This document shows positions 1 through 5,570 of a stretch of 6,822 nucleotides of DNA, one piece after another. The notes below the pieces were generated by a model. That model did no database searches. It was not told the origin of the DNA and worked only from the letters and a program-made list of their open reading frames with translations. The DNA is from Paracoccaceae bacterium. Its GTDB lineage: Bacteria; Pseudomonadota; Alphaproteobacteria; Rhodobacterales; Rhodobacteraceae. The translations under genes and the position numbers were made by a program. How positions within the stretch are numbered: position 1 is the stretch's first letter; each line of letters starts with the position of its first letter. Location of the stretch: contig PWWF01000139.1 in assembly GCA_003561595.1 (NCBI GenBank), forward strand, positions 1 to 6,822, read 5' to 3'.

Positions 1-44
1 CTGACGCGCAGCCCGTCATCCATTCCGGACCGGAGAAAATACAG

Positions 45-76
45 ACGCGGAAGGGGCGCGCCCCTTCCGCGTTTTT
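45..76 (+). terminator. Rho-independent terminator (perfect GC-rich hairpin plus T tract)
   Basis: Positions 45-56 (ACGCGGAAGGGG) pair perfectly with 61-72 (CCCCTTCCGCGT) around a 4-nt CGCG loop, so the whole 28 bp is a perfect palindrome. On the plus strand it runs straight into TTTTT (72-76), the classic intrinsic-terminator form. It most likely ends a rightward gene lying left of the window; a TGA at 2-4 could be that gene's stop, but too little sequence is present to say. The leftward ABC ATPase gene stops at 133, so its transcript would also read into this hairpin. On that strand the hairpin is followed only by CTGTATTTTC, so termination there would be weaker. A bidirectional terminator between convergent genes is plausible. 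Confidence 0.85.
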
Positions 77-132
77 CGTTTGGCACCAAAGCGTTTCTGA
101 TAATGCGCAGGCCAGCCCGCAGCCCGGCCCCG

Positions 133-1185
133 CTACCGCAGCCTGTGCCCCGTCGTCTTGTCGAACAGGAACATGTCTTTCGGATCGACATGCAGCGCGA
201 TATCGGCACCCGAACGCTCCACATGGCTGCCTTTGGTCTCGATCACCAGCTTGGGGTTCTGTTCATGCGCGCAGTGGATATAGGACACGCCGCCCAGCGC
301 CTCGGTCATCTCGACCCGGTGGGTCGCGCCGGGCTGGACATGGATATCCTGCGGCCGGAACCCCGCCACCAGATCGCTGACATGGCCCGGCGCGCGGCAC
401 GGGATCACATCGGGACCAAGGGCGGGCGCGACAATGCCCCCTTCGACCGGCTGCGCGGATATCAGATTCATCGCGGGTGAGCCGATGAAGCCCGCCACGA
501 ACAGATTGTCCGGGTCGCGATACAGGTCCAGCGGCGCGCCCACCTGTTCGACCCGGCCCCCGCGCAGCACCACGATCTTGTCCGCGAGGGTCATCGCCTC
601 GACCTGATCATGGGTCACATAGATCATCGTCGCCCCGATCTCGCGATGCAGCCGCGCAATCTCGACCCGCATCTCGACACGCAACTCGGCATCGAGGTTC
701 GACAGCGGTTCGTCGAACAGAAACACCTCTGGCCCACGCACGATGGCCCGCCCGATGGCCACGCGCTGGCGCTGCCCGCCTGACAGCGCCTTGGGCTTGC
801 GCGTCAGATACTCGTTGAGCCGCAGGATATCGGCGGCGCGGCCAACCTTTTCGCGGATCTCGGCCTTGGGGTGGCCGTTCATCTTCAGCCCGAAGCCCAT
901 ATTCTCGGCCACGGACATATGCGGGTAAAGCGCATAGGTCTGGAACACCATCGCCACCCCGCGCTGCGCCGGGTCCAGCCTTGTCACATCGCGTGTGCCA
1001 ATGTTGATGGCCCCGTCCGAGGTTTCCTCCAGCCCTGCGATCATGCGCAGCAATGTGGATTTGCCGCAGCCTGACGGGCCGACAAAGACGCAGAACTCGC
1101 CCGGTTCCACCGCCAGATCGATCCCGTGGATGACCTGCGTTTCGCCGTATTTCTTGATGACATTCTGCAGCGTGACGCCTGACAT
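133..1185 (-). CDS. Sugar ABC transporter ATP-binding protein (MalK/UgpC/MsmK type)
   Basis: This 350-residue protein is the cytoplasmic ATPase of a carbohydrate (CUT1) ABC importer; it would dimerise and drive the two permeases encoded on the other strand. Visible motifs in order: Walker [10 protein letters not shown] (36-44), Q-loop Gln82 in [12 protein letters not shown] signature LSGGQ (134-138), Walker B VFLFDE (154-159), D-loop SNLD (162-165) and switch His192 in YVTHDQ. The segment [14 protein letters not shown] (229-242) and GFRPQD (275-280) mark the C-terminal TOBE/OB-fold regulatory domain typical of MalK and UgpC. Length is normal for the family and all catalytic motifs are intact. 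The ATG lies 3 nt after the stop of the regulator gene, with AAGAGGG (minus strand, 1200-1194) 8 nt upstream, inside the end of that gene, so the two are probably co-transcribed. Automated labels would be ugpC or msmK; substrate cannot be read from the ATPase, and such ATPases can serve several transporters. Confidence 0.95.
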   Translation of the reverse strand: MSGVTLQNVIKKYGETQVIHGIDLAVEPGEFCVFVGPSGCGKSTLLRMIAGLEETSDGAINIGTRDVTRLDPAQRGVAMVFQTYALYPHMSVAENMGFGLKMNGHPKAEIREKVGRAADILRLNEYLTRKPKALSGGQRQRVAIGRAIVRGPEVFLFDEPLSNLDAELRVEMRVEIARLHREIGATMIYVTHDQVEAMTLADKIVVLRGGRVEQVGAPLDLYRDPDNLFVAGFIGSPAMNLISAQPVEGGIVAPALGPDVIPCRAPGHVSDLVAGFRPQDIHVQPGATHRVEMTEALGGVSYIHCAHEQNPKLVIETKGSHVERSGADIALHVDPKDMFLFDKTTGHRLR

Positions 1186-1188
1186 GTT

Positions 1189-1998
1189 CTAGGCCCTCTT
1201 TCGGATGGCGGGGGCGCTGTCTTCGGGAAAGCGCCAGTTTTCGGTCTCTGCACTGATGGTCTGCGCAATCGCGCGCATCTCCGGCACCAGCCCTTCCAGC
1301 GCATCAAGCGAGCTGCGCGCCGTGGTCGAGGTGATCGACAGCGCCCCCAGGACCCCGCCGCCCGAGGTCAGGATCGGGACCGCGACGCAGATGATGCCGG
1401 GTTCATGTTCCTCATCGTCAAAGGCAAACCCACGGCTGCGCACCTGCGCCAGCTCAGTCTGCATCGCCTCGGGCGAGGTGATGGTCCGGGGCGTGAATCT
1501 GTGCCAGCTTTGCTGCGCCAGGATCGCAGGCAGGGTCGCGGCCGGCAGATGCGCCAGCATCGCCTTGCCGACGCCCGTGCAATAGGCGGGGCCGACCTTG
1601 CCCGCCTGGCTGAACATCGCCACCGGGTCGCGCGCGCTGCGCTTGTCGACATAGAGAACCTGTGCATGGTCAAGCTGCGCCAGATGGACAGTTTCACCCA
1701 CCTCTGCCGACAGCCGGTCCAGATGCGGGCGCGCGATGGGCGCGAGCGAGCTTTGCTGCCAGGCGACATGCGCCAGCCGCACCAGCCGCATTCCCATCGT
1801 ATAGTGCCCGCCCTCGGGGTCATGGGCCAGCATTCCCTGCCGGACCAGCGTTTGCAGCAGACGATAGAGCGTGGCCTTGGGGTAATCGCTGGCCTCCATC
1901 AGGTCGGAAAACCGCACCGGGCGGCCAAACCCGGCGACAAGGTCCAGCACCTCCAGCGCCTTGGCAACCGTGCCATCTGCAGCGGAACGCGCGGCCAT
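1189..1998 (-). CDS. IclR-family transcriptional regulator
   Basis: A 269-residue regulator. Residues about 9-60 form the N-terminal winged helix-turn-helix (VAKALEVLDL, then FSDLMEASDYPKATLYRLL as the recognition region). Residues about 85-255 form the IclR effector-binding domain, with the family hallmarks YCTGVGKAMLA (139-149) and GFAFDDEEHEPGIICVAVPI (190-209). I chose the ATG at 1998 because GGGAGGA (minus strand, 2008-2002) lies just upstream and the resulting length and HTH position fit the family. The reading frame stays open further upstream to a TTG at 2103, but that extension would cover the likely operators and adds no recognisable domain. It is the first gene of the leftward unit, ahead of the ATPase gene, and faces the sugar transport operon, so it is very likely the local regulator. 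IclR proteins can repress or activate; which applies here cannot be read. The effector is unknown, perhaps an alpha-galactoside or galactose. Confidence 0.93.
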   Translation of the reverse strand: MAARSAADGTVAKALEVLDLVAGFGRPVRFSDLMEASDYPKATLYRLLQTLVRQGMLAHDPEGGHYTMGMRLVRLAHVAWQQSSLAPIARPHLDRLSAEVGETVHLAQLDHAQVLYVDKRSARDPVAMFSQAGKVGPAYCTGVGKAMLAHLPAATLPAILAQQSWHRFTPRTITSPEAMQTELAQVRSRGFAFDDEEHEPGIICVAVPILTSGGGVLGALSITSTTARSSLDALEGLVPEMRAIAQTISAETENWRFPEDSAPAIRKRA

Positions 1999-2001
1999 CC
2001 G

Positions 2002-2008
2002 TCCTCCC
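2002..2008 (-). promoter_or_regulatory. Ribosome binding site deciding the regulator start
   Basis: The minus strand reads GGGAGGA here, followed by CGG and the ATG at 1998. The spacing is short (4 nt from the GGAGG core), but this is the only strong Shine-Dalgarno match near the possible starts, and it supports the 269-residue form over the longer upstream extension. Confidence 0.65.
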
Positions 2009-2059
2009 AAACGCTGTTCGCAAACCAAGTCTTGACAAAGCGTAGCGAGTCGCGCCATC

Positions 2060-2078
2060 GTTTTCAATATGTAAAAAC
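2060..2078. promoter_or_regulatory. Imperfect inverted repeat, candidate IclR-type operator (site 1)
   Basis: The sequence GTTTTCAATATGTAAAAAC is an imperfect palindrome centred on 2069. GTTTT pairs with AAAAC, then C/A mismatches, then A pairs with T, around a 5-nt core. It aligns with site 2 as TTTCA-N5-TAAAA against TTTCA-N5-TGAAA, one arm base different. Its centre is exactly 20 bp from that of site 2. Binding by the adjacent regulator is inferred. Confidence 0.5.
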
Positions 2079-2080
2079 AA

Positions 2081-2097
2081 GTTTCAAATAGTGAAAC
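2081..2097. promoter_or_regulatory. Perfect inverted repeat, candidate IclR-type operator (site 2)
   Basis: GTTTCA (2081-2086) and TGAAAC (2092-2097) are perfect inverted arms around a 5-nt spacer AATAG, centred on 2089. It lies 17 bp before the ATG of the binding-protein gene, in the gap between the two divergent units. IclR-family dimers commonly bind short palindromes of this size close to their own gene, so this is the best operator candidate. Being so near the start codon, a bound protein would block the rightward transcript or its early elongation. That role is inference. Confidence 0.6.
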
Positions 2098-2102
2098 CTG
2101 CA

Positions 2103-2110
2103 AGGGAGGA
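2103..2110 (+). promoter_or_regulatory. Ribosome binding site deciding the binding-protein start
   Basis: AGGGAGGA is followed after 4 nt (AAAC) by the ATG at 2115. An in-frame GTG at 2091 would place this Shine-Dalgarno inside the coding region and put eight charged or polar residues ahead of the signal peptide, so the ATG at 2115 is preferred. Confidence 0.85.
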
Positions 2111-2114
2111 AAAC

Positions 2115-3365
2115 ATGCAGTTCACAATCAAGGGCGCGGCCGCCGCGCTTGCCCTGACGACCATGCTGGCCGGTCCCGCCAGCGCCGAGCTGACGGGCGA
2201 TCTGCGCATCTTCTTCAACGACCAGAACCCTGCGCCGCGTGCCGCGATGGAGGGCATGGTCGAGCGCTTTCAGGACATGCATCCCGATCTGAATATCGAG
2301 CTGACCCTGATCGACCGCGAGGCCAACAAGACCCAGATCCGCAACTACCTGACCGCCAATGCGCCCGATGTGAACGGCTGGTATGCGGGAAACCGGATGC
2401 GTCCTTACGTCAATGCGGGGCTATTCGAGGATGTGTCCGATCTGTGGGAGGGCGAGATGGGCGAGGCGCTGGCCTCGACAAAGCCCGCGCTGACCCTCGA
2501 CGGGCGGCAATGGGGCGTGCCCTATACCTATTACCAGTGGGGCATCTACTACCGCTCGGACATCTATGACGAACTGGGCCTGACACCCGCCACGACATGG
2601 GAAGAGGAACTGGCCAATTGTCAGGCGATCCTTGATTCCGGGCGCAAATGCTACACGATCGGCACGCGCTTTCTGTGGACTGCGGGCGGCTGGTTCGACT
2701 ATCTGAACCTGCGCACCCATGGCTATGACTTCCACATGGCGCTGACCGCGAATGAAATCCCCTGGACCGATGACCGCGTGCGCGAGACATTCGCCAACTG
2801 GCGCGAGCTGATCGACATGGGCGCGTTCATCGACAACCACACGGCCTATACCTGGCAGGAAGCGCAGCCCTATTTCGTCAATGGCGAAGCGGCGGCCTAT
2901 CTGATGGGGAATTTCCTGGTCGAGCCGCTGCGCGATGCGGGTATGACTGATGATCAGGTGGGCTTCTACCAGTTCCCGGAAATCACCCCCGGCATTCCGA
3001 TGGCCGAAGATGCGCCCACGGATACATTGCACATCCCTGCACAGGCCCAGAACAAGGAAGCCGCGCGCGAATTCCTGCTCTATATCGCCAGCGCCGAGAA
3101 CCAGACCATCGCCAATGAGGTGCTGGGGCAACTGCCGATCAACAGCAACGCCGAAGTCGCTGATGACAAGTTCATTCAGGCCGGGTTCGAGATGCTGTCC
3201 AATGCGACTGGCGGGATCGCGCAGTTCTTCGACCGCGATGCCGATGCCGAAATGGCATCCGCAGGGATGGAAGGGTTTCAGGAATTCATGGTGATGCCTG
3301 ACAATCTGGATGCGATCCTTGACCGTCTGGAACGTGTGCGCCAGCGCATGCTGGACGAAGAATAA
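2115..3365 (+). CDS. Periplasmic sugar-binding protein of a CUT1 ABC transporter
   Basis: A 416-residue extracellular solute-binding protein (family 1, MalE/UgpB-like), which captures a sugar in the periplasm and delivers it to the permeases. Residues 1-24 form a Sec signal peptide: a short n-region with Lys6, a hydrophobic core (AAAALALTTMLAG) and an ASA cleavage site before ELTGDLRIFF. There is no lipobox cysteine, so the mature protein should be soluble. The mature part shows the usual cluster I pattern: an N-terminal strand, then EGMVERFQDMHPDLNIEL, then an aromatic-rich segment (WGVPYTYYQWGIYYRSDIYDELGL) and TTWEEELANC, and later GEAAAYLMGNF. Many Trp and Tyr residues fit stacking on a sugar ring. 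It is the first gene of the rightward operon. The neighbouring alpha-galactosidase suggests an alpha-galactoside such as melibiose or raffinose as ligand, but the exact sugar cannot be read from sequence. Confidence 0.93.
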   Translation: MQFTIKGAAAALALTTMLAGPASAELTGDLRIFFNDQNPAPRAAMEGMVERFQDMHPDLNIELTLIDREANKTQIRNYLTANAPDVNGWYAGNRMRPYVNAGLFEDVSDLWEGEMGEALASTKPALTLDGRQWGVPYTYYQWGIYYRSDIYDELGLTPATTWEEELANCQAILDSGRKCYTIGTRFLWTAGGWFDYLNLRTHGYDFHMALTANEIPWTDDRVRETFANWRELIDMGAFIDNHTAYTWQEAQPYFVNGEAAAYLMGNFLVEPLRDAGMTDDQVGFYQFPEITPGIPMAEDAPTDTLHIPAQAQNKEAAREFLLYIASAENQTIANEVLGQLPINSNAEVADDKFIQAGFEMLSNATGGIAQFFDRDADAEMASAGMEGFQEFMVMPDNLDAILDRLERVRQRMLDEE

Positions 3366-3379
3366 GGGGTTCCTCCCGG

Positions 3380-3420
3380 CGCCGGGGCGGTCTGCGGGCT
3401 GTGCCCCGGCGTATTTTACT
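3380..3420 (+). terminator. GC stem-loop after the binding-protein gene (likely attenuator or 3' stabiliser)
   Basis: CGCCGGGGC (3380-3388) pairs perfectly with GCCCCGGCG (3403-3411) around a 14-nt loop, with G-U wobble pairs possible at both ends. TATTTTACT follows, a T-rich but broken tract. It lies 15 nt after the binding-protein stop and 24 nt before the permease 1 start. In many binding-protein-dependent transporters a hairpin at this place lets part of the transcripts end or protects the upstream mRNA, so more binding protein than permease is made. The imperfect T tract fits partial termination better than a full stop. Confidence 0.55.
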
Positions 3421-3443
3421 GACATCAAGCAGGCAGACCCGCC

Positions 3444-4370
3444 ATGGCCGCACCCATCACCTCTGAACCGCCCGCGCCGCCGCCGCGCGGCTGGTGGCGC
3501 AGCAGACAGATGCGTCTCGCACCCTGGCTGTTTCTTGCCCCCGGCATCGCCTTTTTCGCGCTCTATGTGATCCTGCCGATCTTTCAGAGCTTTCATATCA
3601 GCCTCTATCGCTGGGACGGGCTGGGCGAGGCGCGTTATATCGGGATGCAAAACTATGAGCGGCTGTTCGATGACCCGGCCTTCTACACCTCGCTGTGGAA
3701 CAATGTCCGCTGGCTGCTGCTCTATCTGCTGGCGATCCCCGGCGGGTTGTTCATCGCGCTTTTCCTGAACCAGCAGGTGCGCGGCATCCGGCTTTACAAA
3801 TCGCTGTTCTTCTTTCCTTTCGTTATCTCTCAGGTCGTGGTCGGGCTGGTCTTTGCGTGGTTCTACAACCCGTCCATCGGGCTGTTGAACCCCATCCTCG
3901 GCATGTTCGGCGCGGGGCCCGTGAATATCCTCGGCAACCCCAGCACGGTCACCTATGGCATCATCGTCGCCGGTCTGTGGCCGCAGGTCGCCTATTGCAT
4001 GATCCTGTATCTGACCGGCCTGAACGCGGTCGATCCCGAACAGGTCGAGGCTGCGCGCCTGGACGGGGCCAAAGGCTGGAAAATGCTGTGGTATGTCATT
4101 CTGCCGCAACTGCGCCCCGCGACCTTTATCGCCGTGGTCGTGACCGTGATCGGCGCATTGCGCAGCTTCGACATGGTGTCGGTCATGACCAGTGGCGGGC
4201 CTTTCGGGTCAAGCCGCGTGCTGGCCTATTACATGTTCGAGGTGTCGCTGTCCGAATACGGCTTCCGCATGGGCTATGGCGCGGCGATTGCGGTGATCCT
4301 GTTCCTGATCATGCTGGTCTATATCGCCTTCTTCCTGTGGCGCATGTGGCGCGAAGAGCGGGGTGTGTGA
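3444..4370 (+). CDS. Sugar ABC transporter permease 1 (MalF/UgpA type)
   Basis: A 308-residue inner-membrane permease, one of the pair forming the channel of the CUT1 importer. After a proline-rich cytoplasmic N-terminus (SEPPAPPPRG, 7-16), hydrophobic segments lie at about 26-48, 87-109, 118-140, 170-192, 225-245 and 275-298, giving six membrane spans. The EAA loop that docks on the ATPase is clear at 202-221 (EAARLDGAKGWKMLWYVILP). FLAPGIAFFALYVILPIFQSF near the start is typical of the UgpA/MalF-like partner. The ATG at 3444 has only a weak Shine-Dalgarno (AGGCAG about 10 nt upstream), but no better start keeps the first membrane span intact. Its TGA overlaps the ATG of the next gene by one base, so translation of the two is coupled. 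Confidence 0.95.
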   Translation: MAAPITSEPPAPPPRGWWRSRQMRLAPWLFLAPGIAFFALYVILPIFQSFHISLYRWDGLGEARYIGMQNYERLFDDPAFYTSLWNNVRWLLLYLLAIPGGLFIALFLNQQVRGIRLYKSLFFFPFVISQVVVGLVFAWFYNPSIGLLNPILGMFGAGPVNILGNPSTVTYGIIVAGLWPQVAYCMILYLTGLNAVDPEQVEAARLDGAKGWKMLWYVILPQLRPATFIAVVVTVIGALRSFDMVSVMTSGGPFGSSRVLAYYMFEVSLSEYGFRMGYGAAIAVILFLIMLVYIAFFLWRMWREERGV

Positions 4371-4720
4371 TGGGCTGGCGCGAGGATGCGAATGCGATCT
4401 GTGCCGCCCTGCCGGGCGCCACCCTCTCGGACCCGTGGGGTGGCGGGCATGATTGCTGGAAGGTGGGTGGCAAGATGTTCGCCGTGCAAGGGGTAGAACC
4501 GGGCTGCTCGGTCAAATGCCCCGATATCGAGACGGCCGAGATGCTGCGCGAGACGACCGCCGCGATCCGCGCGCCCTATGTCCACCGCTCCTGGGTCAAG
4601 CTGCCCGAGGGCTCCGAGATGGGCGAGGTCGCGCATCGTATCCATGTGTCCTATTCGGTGATCCGCCGGGCACTTCCCAGGAAAACGCAGGCCAGCCTGC
4701 CCGAATGGGAGGGACGCTGA
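4370..4720 (+). CDS. MmcQ/YjbR family (DUF419) small protein
   Basis: A 116-residue cytoplasmic protein with no signal peptide or membrane segment. It matches the MmcQ/YjbR (DUF419) family in order: an N-terminal helix with a CAALPGATLSDPWG-like start, WKVGGKMFAV (30-39), SVKCPDIETAEMLRE (47-61), HRSWVKLPEGSEM (72-84) and a C-terminal helix with SYSVIRRALPRKTQ (94-107). Known members have a fold resembling a double-wing DNA-binding domain, but no biochemical role is established, so I assign none. The start overlaps the permease 1 stop (TGATG), and its TGA is one base before the permease 2 ATG, so it is built into the operon. YjbR genes are usually found alone or beside unrelated genes; here it sits inside a transporter operon, which may be a chance insertion or a link to the transported sugar. 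Intact length and a maintained frame argue that it is functional. Confidence 0.88.
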   Translation: MGWREDANAICAALPGATLSDPWGGGHDCWKVGGKMFAVQGVEPGCSVKCPDIETAEMLRETTAAIRAPYVHRSWVKLPEGSEMGEVAHRIHVSYSVIRRALPRKTQASLPEWEGR

Positions 4721-4721
4721 C

Positions 4722-5570
4722 ATGTTCCCCACCCCTGTCGAACGCCGCTCGACTGCGGTGCAGGCGACCTACAAGGCGCTTTTGCCGCTGGCGCTGATCC
4801 TGTGGTTGCTGCCGCTTCTTATGGTGGCGCTGTTCTCGGTCAAGCCCGATGCCGATTTCACCCAAGGCAACCTGTGGGGCCTGCCCTCCAGCTTCGCGGG
4901 GTTCGAGAATTACACCCGCGTCTTTACCGACAGCGCCATGCCGCGCTACCTGCTGAATTCGGTCTTCATCACGGTGCCCACGGTCATCGGGGCCGTGGCG
5001 CTCTCGTGCATGACGGGTTTTGCGCTGGGGGTGTACCGGTTTCGCGGCAATATCTGGATCTTCTTCATGTTCGTGGCGGGCAATTTCGTGCCCTTCCAGA
5101 TCCTGATGGTGCCGGTGCGCGACCTGACGCTGAGCCTGGGGCTGTATGACACGCGCATGGGGCTGGTGCTGTTCCACATCGCATTCCAGACCGGGTTCTG
5201 CACGCTCTTCATGCGCAATTTCATCCGCGCCCTGCCGCGTGAGTTGATCGAGGCCGCGCGCGTTGAGGGCGTGAGCGAGATCCGCATCTTCTGGTATATC
5301 GTGCTGCCCCTGATGCGGCCTGCCATCGCGGCGCTGTCGGTCCTGATCTTCACCTTCATCTGGAATGATTACTTCTGGGCCGTGGTGCTGACCCAAGGGG
5401 TGGAATCGCAACCTGTCACCGCCGGGATCACGGCCTTCAACAGCCAGTTCCGCGCTGCCTATCACATGATGAGCGCAGGCAGCATCATTGCCGCCCTGCC
5501 ACCCGTGATGATGTTCTTCCTGATGCAGAAGCATTTCATCGCGGGCCTGACACTCGGAGCCGTAAAATGA
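4722..5570 (+). CDS. Sugar ABC transporter permease 2 (MalG/UgpE type)
   Basis: A 282-residue inner-membrane permease, partner of permease 1. Hydrophobic segments lie at about 18-40, 78-103, 109-130, 143-163, 199-220 and 250-270, six spans in all. The ATPase-docking EAA loop is at 177-196 (EAARVEGVSEIRIFWYIVLP), followed by the MalG-like IFTFIWNDYFWAVVL (209-223). Between spans 1 and 2 is the usual periplasmic FAGFENYTRVF segment. Length is normal for the family. The ATG is one base after the stop of the YjbR-family gene, with a strong Shine-Dalgarno GGGAGGGA (4707-4714) 7 nt upstream, so it can also be initiated on its own. Its TGA overlaps the ATG of the alpha-galactosidase gene (ATGA, 5567-5570). 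Confidence 0.95.
   Translation: MFPTPVERRSTAVQATYKALLPLALILWLLPLLMVALFSVKPDADFTQGNLWGLPSSFAGFENYTRVFTDSAMPRYLLNSVFITVPTVIGAVALSCMTGFALGVYRFRGNIWIFFMFVAGNFVPFQILMVPVRDLTLSLGLYDTRMGLVLFHIAFQTGFCTLFMRNFIRALPRELIEAARVEGVSEIRIFWYIVLPLMRPAIAALSVLIFTFIWNDYFWAVVLTQGVESQPVTAGITAFNSQFRAAYHMMSAGSIIAALPPVMMFFLMQKHFIAGLTLGAVK

Larger units (their letters stand above)
1999..2114. promoter_or_regulatory. Divergent regulatory region between iclR-type gene and transport operon
   Basis: This 116-bp gap separates the start of the regulator gene (leftward) from the start of the binding-protein gene (rightward) and must hold the promoters of both units unless transcripts start inside genes. The part from about 2060 to 2097 is markedly AT-rich compared with its surroundings and contains two related inverted repeats, listed separately. 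A TTGACA hexamer sits at 2032-2037 on the plus strand, but no good -10 partner follows at 16-18 bp, so I do not assign a promoter position. The arrangement allows a single regulator to control both directions. Confidence 0.75.

Noticed and set aside
1..44. 3' end of an upstream gene stopping at TGA 2-4
   Set aside because: Only a single base precedes the stop, so there is no coding evidence; it is only suggested by the terminator that follows.
2032..2037. TTGACA hexamer on the plus strand as a -35 element
   Set aside because: At 16-18 bp downstream the sequence is GCCATC, CCATCG or CATCGT, none of which resembles a -10 box, so no promoter is called.
1999..2103. N-terminal extension of the IclR-family protein from a TTG at 2103 or an ATG at 2058
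   Set aside because: It adds residues with no family match, lacks a good ribosome binding site, and the TTG form would run through the candidate operators; the ATG at 1998 has GGGAGGA upstream.
2091..2114. GTG start at 2091 for the binding-protein gene
   Set aside because: The strong AGGGAGGA site at 2103-2110 would be internal, and the signal peptide begins properly at the ATG at 2115.
2421..4109. Long 562-codon open frame on the minus strand opposite the binding-protein and permease 1 genes
   Set aside because: It lies antisense to two well-supported genes, spans their intergenic hairpin, and its translation is low-complexity (rich in Arg, Gln, His, Asp) with no recognisable domain; it is a by-product of GC-rich codon use.
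4596..5534. 312-codon open frame on the minus strand opposite permease 2
   Set aside because: Its His-, Gln- and Arg-rich translation matches no family and mirrors the hydrophobic codons of the real permease gene.
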